DNA of 64,000 bases, taken from contig NC_081413.1 of assembly GCF_030272615.1 (NCBI RefSeq), positions 718,783,867 to 718,847,866 on the forward strand, written 5' to 3'. The DNA is from Cryptomeria japonica (lineage: Eukaryota > Streptophyta > Pinopsida > Cupressales > Cupressaceae). The number at the start of each line of letters is the position of its first letter. Positions within the stretch are counted from its first letter, which is position 1. Made by a program: the position numbers and the translations under genes. The notes beneath the pieces are model-generated. The model saw only the letters and a list, made by a program, of their open reading frames with translations, searched no databases and was not told the origin of the DNA. Shown here one piece after another: positions 43,397 to 54,835 of this stretch.

Positions 43397-43678
43397 AAAG
43401 CCTAGGCCTGTATTACCTTTGGGCTTGAACTCTGGCAGCAGCGGTTCATGTCGTCCTTGTTTGCAGTATCCCAAAGCACTCTGACCATCATATCCCATTC
43501 TTTGCATAATGAGGAGGCCTTTGCCATACTGTTCTGTAGGAAGTGTAACTCGCGGTATGTCAGTGGTGATGGGATCTTTATAGATCCAGTCCGCTAGGTC
43601 CTCATCTTGTGTTTCTTCCTCTTGACTCCTTCCAAGGACGAAAGGTGTCCAAGCACATGCTGGCGTGATTAGTCGTTG
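43397..43678 (-). pseudogene. Element C G-patch motif
   Basis: Reading minus: YGKGLLIMQRMGYDGQSALG, then QGRHEPL and GNTGLGFE (43535-43397). Gly spacing is that of a G-patch. It is in the same frame as the protease, with a TAG (43679-43681) between them. Confidence 0.7.
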
Positions 43679-45337
43679 CTAGAGTAACTGCTGTGGTTTA
43701 CCATGTGTTTTAGGAGAAGTGGGCATTTGTCCCACACAAAAGAGTTGACTTAAGTTATATTCCCCGGGACCTTCCTCTGCGACTTTCATTTTAAGCTTTT
43801 CTTGCTTGGGTATAGGGGTGTTCAAACTGGCAAGAGAGGTGGGACTTACATATGATGTAGAAGAAATGGCTTCCCTATTATTAGGAACAGTAATTTCTGG
43901 TTGATGGCTGATATTATGGCAAAATGCAAAGGGATTTGCATCACCCAGGATTGTCATCTCTGCACCATTATGTGGGAACTTGATACATTGATGGTAGGTA
44001 GATGGAACGGCTTGCATGGCATGTATCCAAGGTCTTCCTAATAATAGATTATATGGCAGAGGAAGGTCCAGAACCTGACAAATTATGTGTTTTACCACAG
44101 GGCCCACTTGGATTGGTAGCACCACCGCTCCTTTGGATGAACGCTCTGCATCATCATAGGCCTTGATGGTGATCTTCTTGCGAGGATCCATTGATTCTAT
44201 TGCATATCCCAATGCTGTGACCAACTGTAGTGTACAAATGTTTAGGCCTGCTCCATTATCTATCAAGACTCGCTTGATCCTGTGTTGGTTGATAAAGCCT
44301 TCAATGTGTAGTGAAGCGTTATGAGGTTGTTGGAAGGAAGAGTTGTCACTTTCAGAAAAAGTGAGACAAGGTGATGACTTTAGATTTCCAACCATGGCTT
44401 GAAATTGGTCTGTGTTCAGGTTTGCAGGGACTGACGCCTCTTGGAGTGCTTGATCCAAGATTGTTTTATGAGATGGTGATAGGCGCAATAGTTCTAAAAT
44501 GGATATGAGCACAGGCGTTTTATCTAATTGTTCCACAAGATTATATTGCTTTGGGACGGAGGTGGTGCCCTGTGGAGCTGCCTTGATGGTGACCTTGCCA
44601 CGACGTGTAACAACATTGCAATTTGAGGTGGGATTTTTGAAGGTTATAGTTGCAATTTGTTCACTGGCATCATACAGGTGATTTACAGTGTAGTTATACG
44701 TAGCCTGCGTATAATCAGTGGTATCAGTGCCTCACCGAGAAGTGGAAGGACCCCTTTGATCTTGTGATGGAAGTGGATCCTTGAACATGAGATGATCATT
44801 ATTGGTCGTTTTTGGGTCATGTCCTTCAATTTCAATTTCTCCTCGATCAATAAGATCCTGAATGAGATCCTTCAATCGGTGACAATTACTTGTCTTGTGT
44901 CCTCTTCCTTGATGGAACTCACAGTGTTCAGTATCTCTCCACCATGCTGGTTTGACCTGAGGCTCATAGTTGGATAGTTTAGGTAGAGTGACCAAATTCT
45001 GAGAAAGGAGTTGTCGCAACACTGTTTCAATGGGTTCCCCTAAGGGAGTGTATGTGCGTTTTTGTTTTTGTGGACGAGGTCTTGGTTCATCATGAGATGT
45101 GATGCGACCTTGATTAGGAGGAACATTTGTGTTATTCTGAGGTGGAGGATTTTGTCCTGCAAATCGAACCACAGGTTGTGCATTTTGGATAGTTCGAGCA
45201 TCCACAACCCCATCGTTGACGATATTTTTATTCTTGTTCCAGAAGTTTGGTTTATCACTATTGAAGCGCGGGCGAGGACCATCTTTTGGTTCATTAAAGA
45301 TTTTGATGAGTCCTTTCTTTGATGAGTGCCCTTTCAC
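43679..45337 (-). pseudogene. Element C nucleocapsid and protease
   Basis: One frame with a single TGA at 44732-44734. The first part has the zinc motif CEFHQGRGHKTSNC (about 44880-44926) and IQDLIDRGEIEIEGHD. After the TGA comes VEQLDKTPVLISILELLRLSP, then the protease: RVLIDNGAGLNICTLQL (DNGA near 44250-44261), VLPIQVGPVVKH and YNLLLGRPWIHAMQAVPSTY. The frame overlaps the gag frame at 45294-45337, where a shift separates them. Confidence 0.85.
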
Positions 45338-46310
45338 ATTTTATACCCTTGGTGATCATATCGTTAAAGGAGTCTGTGTCTTTGACATCCAGGTGAAATT
45401 CCATTTCTTCGTTTAAGTTGGAAATGAAAATTTCCACTAGTTCTTGTTCAGGTAACTGAAGAGAACGTCTGCTAGACATTTGGCACCATCGTTGCAGGAA
45501 TACTGAGAATAATTCACCTGGTTTTTGTTTGGTGTTGCATAGATCAGCCATGGTGATGTCGCGTTCAATGTTATGAGAGTAATGAGATAGGAACTTCTGG
45601 ATGAGTTCCTCAAATGTTCTAATGCCACCTGGTAGTCGGGAAAACCATGATGTGGTGGTTCCTCCCAAGCTTTGGGGAAAAAGGTGCATTAGGTATGTGT
45701 CCTCATAAGCCACTTCAAGACAAGCGGAATGAAATTCTCGGACATGATCACGGGGATCCCCCTTTCCTCTATATTTTTCAAATTTGGGTGTTTCGAACCC
45801 GCGTGGAAAGGGTGGCATATAAAGATTCCTATCAAAAGGATAGGGACAGATGTCGTTAAGTGAGAATTGATTGGTCTTAACACCACTATGAAGTTGTTGG
45901 GCAAGATTCTCGACTTGTTGTCGCAACATCTCTATTTCATTTGGAGGAGGAGGTGGTGGGTTACCTCGAGGAATGTTATATCTGATGTGATTTCTACCCC
46001 TTTCCTCCTCATGGCGACTTTGTCTTTCTGATGCTTGTCTTAATTGGGCAAGATCAAAGTCCGAGGGGAGTTTGGCTCCTTCTTGAGCGAGTTTTAAGAA
46101 GTGAGCATCCGCATTGCTCCTTAATATTTCATCAAATAATCTGTTGAAGTGAGGGTTATGCTGAGCCCTTTCGATTGTTGAAGGAGTGGGAGTACTTGGG
46201 TTTTCATCAGTTACAGTTCCTCCAAGTGCTTCTTGAAATTCATTGAGGTTGTCTTCTTCTTCCTCAATTTCTATTTCTCATTGCCTTGATCGCGATCGGG
46301 TTTGAGCCAT
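45294..46310 (-). pseudogene. gag: Element C gag (capsid)
   Basis: Starts MAQTRSRSRQ at 46310; a TGA follows at 46278-46280, codon 11. The rest is open to 45294. Capsid features: FPRGFETPKFEKYRGKGD, YLMHLFPQSLGGTTTSWFSR, FEELIQKFLSHYSHN, CNTKQKPGELFSVFLQRW. At the end the frame shifts near 45320, where CTCATCAAA occurs twice within 16 bp. The TGA and the shift are the only breaks in gag. Confidence 0.85.
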
Positions 46311-48980
46311 TTTGTTTGTAAGTTTGTGTTGAAGTTGATTGAAGATGATGATGAGTTATTGATGAAAGATTGATGATTGGTGATTTGTATTGTATGGGGA
46401 TCTCTAGCACTTTAAGGTAGATGTAACCGAAATTCCTTCTTTGAATTGCTTGTTTGTTTTGAGGAGTTTGGATGTGATAAGGTGTAGAGAAATCTGAGAT
46501 GTGTTACAGATTTTGACTACCTAGCAATGAGAGGATTCACTCATGAACTAGTTTTAACCTGTGTAGATGTGTCTCTTAGGATGAGCTTATCCTAGATGTA
46601 GAAACAATCTAAAAGTGATGTGATGTGTTTGATTTCAAGCAATATCTAAAAGAGAACTTGGGACAAGAACCTCTTAATGTTTTGAGAGTTTTGGGATGAA
46701 TTGATGATGGAAAAATGATGTATGAATGAGATGATGGATGTTTTGTTTTCAACTTCAATAAAAACTTTGTGTTACAAATGGAACAAACTCTACTTCTTCC
46801 CTTTCAGGCGTTGGTGGCACTTCTCGAGCTGTGTTGTAGGTGATACAGATGTTTGGGAAGAAGTTGGGATTAATCTTTCCTCCTTGATTTTTGTGATAAC
46901 TCAGAGCTCTATATTGCATAAAAGCTCTGCGGTTCAATGATTCGGAATCAAATTCGTTTGTTTTACCTTGAAGATAGAGACGCATGCGATGTAGAAAGAA
47001 TCTATGTGAGACAAAGATTTGTCTATTGAGATAGAAGAATTTCCTCCTTTTGATCAAAGCCTTTGAGCTTAATGGTCTCCTTCTTAAGTTGATATTCTGA
47101 TGACACTTCTTCTTTCGCAAGATGTGAAGAATGGTCATAAAATTTGACTCTTTGTTGTTTGTACTTTGTTTTTGATGTGTTTGGTTGTTTTTGAGAAATG
47201 TTGGATGAGTACTTTGTTTTTGAAAGTGATTTGCTGATTTTTCTTTGACAAGAAAACAAAGCAAGCACACAAACACAAGAATGTTGCCCCCAAAGGCACA
47301 AATGAGTATGGGTCTAGATCAACCCAATCTTTGGACTTGTATATGACCCTTCCTTTAGATTTATTTTAAAGTGTATTTCCAAAGCCTGAAGTTGGCTCAA
47401 TTTGCACTAGGTCTGTAAAACGAACACACTTCAAACACTTTTTATCCCTAAGGTCAAATGGCCAGTTGTGATAAATTTAGCCCACATCTTGATATTTCTT
47501 CGACTTTGGTACTACATACCTTATGAATCCCGCCGTGGCAGGTAAGGATGTGATATACTAAGTCTTGCACGAGCATAACAAATAGATGATCCCTATGATG
47601 GGGGAGTCACCACTTTTATCAAGCCACAAGTGACTTTTCAAAAAGCTATGTTTCTACTCAAGGAAATATGTATGGTGAGTATCTTGAGAGCAAAACCATC
47701 TATGCTCTTGCACTAAATTATATCTCAAATATCCTCAATCAATAGAACGGGTGGGCTACTACTTAAAGGTGTTTAGTCATGTTCGATATTTTTGGACATA
47801 AGTTCATTTTGCAGTGACTCACTTAAGAGCCTTGTAACTGGTGGTGGGGCCCATTTGTCCTTTCGGCCAGTTACACTGTAGGAACAGCTATACCCAAGGC
47901 TACAGCTTTCGCTCTCACCTGATTTCTATAGTAGCTCGAAGGATTTACCGCTCGAGGTCGCTCCCAAGAGTATCGATCCCTTGGCAGGCCTCTCTTAAAA
48001 AGATAAAATTTGAGTGTTACTAACACTTTTCTCTTGCACCTAGGACCACGAGAGCCAAGGGAGAGGATAGTGTGTGTTAGAGGTAGGACCACTCGACCAA
48101 CTCTTTTGCACAAGTGTGCCAAACACAAAATTCACTTGTTCCTTTTAATTTGTCATCGCAATGATTTTCTATCTATTTGGAGATGTTGCTCCAACAATCA
48201 TGGTGTTCTTTTTAATTTTCAAAGGCAATTGTTGGAGTAAACTAGAATTTGAAAATCCTGGTCAACTTAATGAAAAACACGTTTGCATGAAGTAAAATTG
48301 CTTTAAAAATGAGACAAGTTGATTGTGAATTTTATTTGCACCAAAAATGGAAGTGTGGATTGTAAGTTTTATCTTGATGCAAGAAATAAAATTTGCCTTG
48401 TTGATTTTAAGCACCAAAAGAATTTGTTCCTAACTTTGCAACAAAAAAATTTGCGTGTTTGTTTTTGTGATTCTTTTTAACTTTGAACAAGTGTGATTCT
48501 TTTTTAGAGCTCCAAACGAAAGATATGGTTCTTTTTAAAACTCCAAATGAAAGTGTAGTTGATTTTAACCCAAAAGGAAAATGAATTTATTTTATCCTAA
48601 CTTGAAAGACAAAGTTAGCAATATGAACAAATTTATTTCCTAAGCTAAAATTGCTAAAAATAATGCTATTGTAGGGGTTAGTTAAAACCTGCACAAAAGA
48701 TAATTAGTTAGAAAAATCTGCATGTTTTGGTGGGCTTCTACAAGCCTAAAATTTTTGGTTTTCGGTTACAAGGAATTTTCTTACAACTCTTTGTTACAAT
48801 AGCTCTACTCTGTGTGAATACAGAAGTGCTATTTAACATGAAAGAGCAACATTATAGACAATAGCGTTAAAGTATCAATTTGTGAAGGTGCTAAATTGAG
48901 AAGAAAAATGCAAGAGAATGACCTGTGTGTCAATTAAAACATTCAAAAGTTAGTAGTCTTCAAAATGATTGCTCTTTGAT
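46311..48980 (-). other. Element C leader
   Basis: 2.7 kb between the primer site and gag. Short frames (for example 46755-47276) have no recognisable domain. An 8-bp inverted repeat, GTAACTGG (47834-47841) and CCAGTTAC (47867-47874), could fold. No 21-bp array like that of element B was seen. Confidence 0.6.
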
Positions 48981-48997
48981 TCACGTCGGGTTCACCA
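48981..48997 (-). promoter_or_regulatory. Element C primer binding site
   Basis: On minus, TGGTGAACCCGACGTGA lies two bases from the LTR. It begins with TGG as expected for a tRNA 3' end, but differs from the A and B sites; the tRNA is not assigned. Confidence 0.65.
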
Positions 48998-48999
48998 AA

Positions 49000-50815
49000 T
49001 GATGTCATGGAAATGGGGACAAGGCAACAGCAAAGTTCAATGTTAATAAGTTAGTTTCAACCATAAAAACAAAACAAAGAACTAAAAACCATTCCAAACA
49101 TACCAAGAGAGATTTCAAAAAGCATGAAAGAAGTTTAACAAAATAAAAGAAAGGAGAAGAGCCTCCCTAAGATGCTTCCATGATGCCTTTTGATGCTTCT
49201 CCCTTGTTTCTCTCCTCTCCAAGTCCCAAATGAGTGTAGCTCTCAGCTTTTAGCACTAGCCATGGATGCCATATGGAGATTCAAGATGGTTGAATATGAT
49301 AAGCAAATACTATGCAAGAGTAGATAGTGATGCTATGAAAAAGCTCTATGCTAATGCCAGTATAACAACAATACTCTAAAATGCTTCTTTTTGCTTGAGG
49401 AGAAGGGTTCTATTTATAGAAGAAATGGGGAAATGAAGGGTGAAGATTGAATGGTTTAATCAAGGGCCAAGTTTGAAAGTTGGGGATCCATGTGCACAAT
49501 TGGCACCAATAAAATGGTGACAAGTGTCAACATAGGATTGGGTTGAGAGAAGAGGTTGGAGGCATTAAAGGCCCGAGAAGACCTCATGGTTATCTAGAAG
49601 GTAAGGGTCAAGTCTAAATTAAGATTACCCATTGGATTAAGAGTTAATCCAAGGATAAACCTTTGTGCAAATGATTAAGAGATAATCATGGTCAAAGCAT
49701 TAAAGGCTTGATGAGACCTTTGGGTTGGGTAGAGGTTGAGTCAAAACAAATGTTTTAACCATGTGGGAGGGTTTGAGGTAACCATTAATGGTTATTGGAG
49801 ACTTTGGGGATTAAGTGGTTGAAGGTTGAAAGCCTTCAATGGTTATCAAAGACTTTGAGGGTTAATTTGTTGAACACACAAAGCATTAATTGCTTTTCAA
49901 AGACTTTGGAGTCTTTGAGAAGTGACTCCAATTTGCTTAGGAATGTGACAATATTTAGGGGATGGATTAGGCTAATTAGGAAGGGTTTAGAAGAATCTAG
50001 AAGGGGTTTAGGCATACAAGTGGATTTTGTAGGAAAATACAAGTGGGAGAAATTTTGGTATTTTCAATTAAAATAAAATCATTTATTTCAATTAAATGGT
50101 GTAAATTGCATTTGGATAAATATTCAAATAAATATTAATTTATTTAAATGAGAAAAATGAAGATAAAGCATTAAAATGCTTGAAGACTTTGAGGGAAACC
50201 ATTAAAGGCTTGAAGACTTTAAGGAAAACCATTAAAGTCTTAAGAAGATTATAGAAGGAAGCCATCAAGTTTGAAGACTTTAAAGCCATCAAGTTTGAAT
50301 ACTTTAAGGGAAACCATTAAAGGTTTCAAGTGGGTGAGGATAAATAGGATTTTAAATAAATAATTTATTTAAAATAAATGTGCAACTTGCTTTTGTAGGA
50401 AAATACAAGTGGGTGGAGGATAAAGGTGATTTAAATAAATTATTTATTTAAAATAATTGTGCAACTTGTATTTGTAGGAAAATGCAAGTGGGTGGAGGAT
50501 AAAGGTGATTTTAAATAAATGATTTATTTATTTAAATGTGAGAGGTGGGATTTTGGGGGTTTTAAATAAATATTAATTTATTTAAATGTGAGAGAAGATT
50601 TAATTAAATAAATATGATTTATTTATTTAATTAATGGTCTGAATTTGGTTAAGTGAATTAAATCAAATAAATTGAATAATTTATTTAATTAATAGGAGAA
50701 TAAGGTTAAGATGAATTAATTAAATATTAATTTAATTAATTATTAATTGATGGTTAAATAATCAAATAAATACTAAGTATTCATTTAATTAAGTGGACAG
50801 ATTTATGTGACTACA
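49000..50815 (-). repeat. Element C 5' LTR (right copy)
   Basis: 1816 bp, same ends as 34818-36617. TATAAATA on minus at 49411-49418; GGTGACAAGTGTCAA at about 49513-49528. It has an extra TTAATTAATTATTAA-type segment near 50725-50750. Confidence 0.92.
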
Positions 50816-50820
50816 AAAAC

Positions 50821-50887
50821 AGATGGTGAAAACCTGGCAAATAGGCGCTATCTGTCATCTATCTCTTCCATCTATTAGTTCATGTAT
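50821..50887 (+). other. Element A 3' region fragment between C and D
   Basis: 67 bp of element A between the two insertions. It contains ACCTGGCAAATAGGCGCTAT, matched in element B near 26150-26175 on the opposite strand. It shows that C and D inserted independently, less than 80 bp apart. Confidence 0.75.
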
Positions 50888-52258
50888 CTTTCTGTCACAA
50901 CCCTCCTTTATCATTTTTTTTGATTTAAATACAAAACTTTATTTATACTCTTTGGATGAATTATTGAATATTGTAAGGGAATAAATTAATAAACCACACA
51001 CACATGGAAAATGCATATATATTTTAATTTAGTTATTTAATTTCCCTCACATTAAGGCACATGTTGTAGGAGGAATAAGAAGCTTCTAGAGGCTTCTCCA
51101 CCTCCTTGCATGTAACTCCTCCCACTAAGCCCAATTAATTTGCATGGAGGCCGAATTGGGAGAGAATCCCATTTTTTTCAATTTAAAATTAGGTAGTGGG
51201 AATTTGAAATTTGCTTTATAAAATAGGTACAAGTTTCAAAAGAAAAGATAGCTATTCCATAAGAAAATTTTGCAATTTTCTCCTTTGTAGTCCATTTTTC
51301 ATTTGCAGCCAAGGTTTTGTTGGGAGGATTTCTCTTCAATTTGGAGGATCAAGGAAGACTCTACACCATTTTTGCAAGCATCCAGGTTCCTTCAAGCTTA
51401 GTTTGTGCATCTTGTTCTTGTTGTAGATTAGATTAGATTATTTTATGAAAATGAAATTCATTCGTGAAATTAGTTTCAGACTTTGATAAGAATTAGATTA
51501 AAATGTTTTAAATTGTTTATTCATTGTTTGGATTCTTGATTTTGGAAAATAAATTGTCGATTCATTATTCAGATTTTGATAAAATTTAGTTCAGATTTGG
51601 AGTAGATTAAAATGTTTGATAGAAAGAAAAATAAATTTGTTGATTCATTGTTTCAAACTTTGATAAAATTTAGTTTTAAATTTTGGAGTAGAATAGAACA
51701 AATTGTTGATTATTAGTTTCAAATTCTTGATAAGGAAGTAGATTAAATTTGCTTGACAAAGAATTAGATTCACTGTTTTTTTTTTTTTAAAAAAATAATT
51801 TAATATTAAATCTAGATCCAGATTTAAATTGTTCCTCTTATTCTTTTTGATTCTTGCTAAGAAGAACCATCTTTCATCTCTCTGGTTATTGTTATCCAAA
51901 TCTCATTTAAGGAGTATTCTTATTATTATTTTCTTTTTGAAAACTCTCTGTGGATTGAATAAAGAGCTCACTGAAATTACCAGTTGAATAAATCCTCCTG
52001 GACTCTGAGAATAACCCTGGAAACAAACCAATTTCCTGAGAAGTCTGAGAACAACTCCCTTCCTGTAATGGCTGGATAAATCTTTCTCTCTCTCTTTCTG
52101 TGATTCTGATTTAAAAATATATATATATATATATATACATACATTAAAGGTCTGGTTTCTGTAAGGAGACAAACCAAGAATTACTCAGTTATTTTACCTG
52201 TTCTTACCTTCTTAAATAAAAATTATCCTGTAAGAATTTGAAACCATATATATATTTA

Positions 52259-52296
<38 letters not shown>

Positions 52297-52429
52297 GATT
52301 ATATAACCCCATTGTCAATTTGCAATTTAAATGATACATTATCAATCACTGCGTATGCACAGACCCCAAAAAAACCGCACGTATGCACAGACCCCGAAAA
52401 TAACCATACGAACGCAGAAAGGCGTTACC

Positions 52430-52590
52430 GTAAGCCGGCAGGGTTAGTGGTACCCCCACTACCCTGCGGTCACTGCAAGTGGCCGCAGGGGAGTGGAGGG
52501 GACCACGTGGCCCCGTCAACCCCTACGGGCCTGCACATGCAGGACCGTAGGGAGTGGCGGGACCCGTGGTCCCCACCCCCGGTTCTATAT
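52430..52590. repeat. GC-rich triple inverted-repeat block in element D LTR
   Basis: Three nested foldbacks: CCCTGCGG/CCGCAGGG with inner CACT/AGTG (52462-52490); CCCTACGG/CCGTAGGG with inner CCTGCA/TGCAGG (52521-52552); GGGACC/GGTCCC near 52559-52574. A CACGTG core lies between the first two. The right LTR has the same block at 59231-59400. Confidence 0.85.
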
Positions 52591-53887
52591 ACAATAATTA
52601 AAACGAGATTGCCATAGGAAATTTCGATGGAAGTTTAACATTCGATTTAACATTTAAGTATTTTTTTTTTTGTGTATCGTTTTAAATTAAAATTAAATTA
52701 ATTTCTTTTTTTTATGTACGTTTGTTTAGCTAAATTTAATTTCCTTAAAATTAACAAGAGTTGAAATCAATGTATTATTTCAAATCCTTAGAGAAATGAA
52801 TGGATTATTTGACCCATAACTTTTGAGATAAGTAAAGTCTCATTATTATTCAATTTGGTCACTCATGAGAAATTTGTAACCTTATAACTAATTAAGTCTT
52901 GCGATAGAGAAAAACATTTCTGCATTTTGAATATAAATGACGTTACTTTTGCATTGCATTATGATTATTTTGTATTCCTTAATTTTCATGCGATTACTCG
53001 TAAGTTCACAATTATCATTACCATGCCAATACATGTATTAATCCAATTAATTGTAGAATAATGATATTCTTTGTTCAAATAGTATTTAAGGTTTAAAATT
53101 ATGTACATCCATTTCATAATTATATTCAAGTATGATGTTAGTTTAGAAAACTAAACAAATGGAGTTGGAAAACTAAAACTAGCAGCGTTCGGTATATACG
53201 GTGCCTCTGGGTCACGCTTACGGGTAATGCCGTCGTGTTGAACTACTGCACTTAACGCCTAATAAAGATGCATTAATGACGTCTGTGGCATCGTCCCTAT
53301 AAATCATCGGGGAGTAATAAGGGACATTTGGAAGTTAAAAATCCAAGGGGTGGGTAATCCCTCTTGGATCGATAATTTAATAAGATAACTCTTAATTGAA
53401 TTCCACATCCGTTGAGATAAACCATAGTAAACCCCTCTTAGGGATGGTCAAGTTAAGAGCTCTCGTGAAATTTACTTTATTTATTATTTAATTATTCACC
53501 TCGAAGGGATATTGGTGATTTGCAATTGGGTGACGCTCATGATAAGAATTAGGTTCTAGTTATTTTGTTAGGCCACAAGGAATGGGCCATCTTGAGCCTT
53601 CGCTTAAATGCTACCTTCGTGGGTAGCAACCGCAGAGAAACTGTCTGGGACACTGACCCTAGAAAGGGTTGCGTACCCACAAAAATCAGTTTACATCAAA
53701 CCATAGATTAGAAAATAGAACTACATACTTTACGCCTTGATCCCGCGCCGAAGTGGGTATGTAGGCAGTCTTGGGACGGAGTTGTCCCTCGTACTCAGGC
53801 GTTCGTGGGTGGGGTCTAGGCTTGGTTGAGTAAGAATCCTAATTGAAAGATAAGATAATCAAACTCAATTCAATGCATACTCGGAAG

Positions 53888-54232
53888 GAATCCCGTATGG
53901 ATTCGCTTGACTTCCCGAGGCTTTAAGCCAAATTCCGAGGCGGAATTCAAGCTTGTGTTATTTTCTTATTACTCCTAAGGACGGCGACCTCGGTGCATTC
54001 TTGTTAGAAGAATGTAGTACTTAGTGAGTGGCTCAGGACCGAATGGTCCCGATGAGTCTAAGTCTCTGGCCAGAGCATCTCCTATCCCGTTTGGATAGAT
54101 GCCTACCCCGTATGGGTAGATGCCTGTCCTGTATTGGATAGATGGAATTTACGTCCCGTATGGACAATTGCCTAACCCGTATGGTTAGAAGCTCATCCCG
54201 AATGGATGATTGCCCAATCCTATTGGATGGAT
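53888..54232. repeat. Chain of micro-hairpins with CGTAT loops, element D LTR
   Basis: GAATCC-CGTAT-GGATTC at 53888-53904; then from 54082: CTATCC-CGTTT-GGATAG, CTACCC-CGTAT-GGGTAG, CTGTCC-TGTATT-GGATAG (one G.T), GTCC-CGTAT-GGAC, CTAACC-CGTAT-GGTTAG, TCATCC-CGAAT-GGATGA, and a weaker ATCC-TATT-GGAT. Stems vary but stay complementary. Repeated in the right LTR (about 60694-60710 and 60894-61045). Confidence 0.88.
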
Positions 54233-54320
54233 GCCCAGAGTATGCAATTATAAAATATAATAAGGAAAAAAAAATATATACTCAAATTTTGTTGGATCAA
54301 TTATGGTGGGTTACTACATG

Positions 54321-54336
54321 TGGTATCAGAGCCAGG
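54321..54336 (+). promoter_or_regulatory. Element D primer binding site
   Basis: TGGTATCAGAGCCAGG, two bases after the LTR; complementary to initiator tRNA-Met. Confidence 0.9.
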
Positions 54337-54469
54337 TTCAAATCTAGGCCTTGTGCTCACTTCAATTTATTCAGCTAAGGGAATGTTTTACAATAATAGG
54401 AAATTAAATTTTATTCTACAAAAAAAAAAGAAACTAACTACACAATTTAACTTTCAGGTAAAACCTAGA

Positions 54470-54835
54470 ATGGCAAGAGGAAGAGGAAGAGGAAGAGGAA
54501 GAGGAAGAGGAAGAGGAAGAGGAAGGGGTAATGGGAGACGTACCAGGAGTCAAAGTGAGGAAAACCATGTGGAAAACCATGAGGAAAACCATGAGGAGAA
54601 CCATGAAGGAAACCATGAGGAAGATCATGAAGAGGATCGACACAACCTAGGGAATAACGGAGATGGGGTTCAAGCTATAATTGACCTTCTAACCGAACAA
54701 AGAGATAAAATCAACTTCCTGGAACAATCACTACAGGATCTTAGGGAAAGGCAGAATGACTATGAGAATAGAAGCGGTACCGAGAATGGAAACCCTGGTA
54801 GCAATCAAGGAAATGTGATGGGTAAAGGAGTTTAG
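54470..54835 (+). CDS. Element D gag N-terminal remnant
   Basis: 121 codons from [10 protein letters not shown]. An Arg-Gly repeat, coded by an AGAGGA-type hexamer array (54473-54530), is followed by an acidic His-Glu repeat ([12 protein letters not shown]) and a probable coiled coil ([22 protein letters not shown]). It ends GNVMGKGV and TAG at 54833-54835. It overlaps the RT frame by 17 bases in the +1 phase. Such a disordered plus coiled-coil start is common in chromovirus gag; the capsid proper is missing. The alternative start at 54320 lies in the primer site and is unlikely. Confidence 0.7.
   Translation: MARGRGRGRGRGRGRGRGRGNGRRTRSQSEENHVENHEENHEENHEGNHEEDHEEDRHNLGNNGDGVQAIIDLLTEQRDKINFLEQSLQDLRERQNDYENRSGTENGNPGSNQGNVMGKGV

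Larger units (their letters stand above)
34818..50815 (-). mobile_element. Element C: Tat-type gypsy element with near-identical LTRs
   Basis: LTRs at 34818-36617 and 49000-50815, about ten substitutions apart, plus a short insertion in the right copy. Exact duplication AAAAC at 34813-34817 and 50816-50820. On minus: primer site, 2.7-kb leader, gag, protease, G-patch, linker, RT-RNase H-second RNase H-integrase, 3' region, purine tract. All domains are present but several stops and two frameshifts break the polyprotein. Its low LTR divergence makes it one of the youngest insertions here. Confidence 0.93.
50893..54318 (+). repeat. Element D 5' LTR
   Basis: 3426 bp, TGTCACAACC to GTTACTACA. 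It includes (TA)n tracts at about 52117-52140 and 52246-52300, a GC-rich block of inverted repeats at 52430-52590, and a chain of small hairpins at 53888-53904 and 54082-54232. No protein-coding gene is seen. Confidence 0.92.

Noticed and set aside
42852-43484. 210-codon plus-strand Ala/Gly/Val-rich ORF
   Set aside because: Antisense of element C's Pro/Thr/Ala-rich linker, which is supported by homology with A and B.
46755-47276. 173-codon minus-strand ORF in element C's leader
   Set aside because: No recognisable domain; composition of untranslated leader; no homologue in A or B leaders seen.
52312-52617. 101-codon ORF in the element D LTR
   Set aside because: Lies across the inverted-repeat block; no domain.
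54082-54232. CRISPR array
   Set aside because: Units are adjacent small hairpins without spacers, in a plant LTR.
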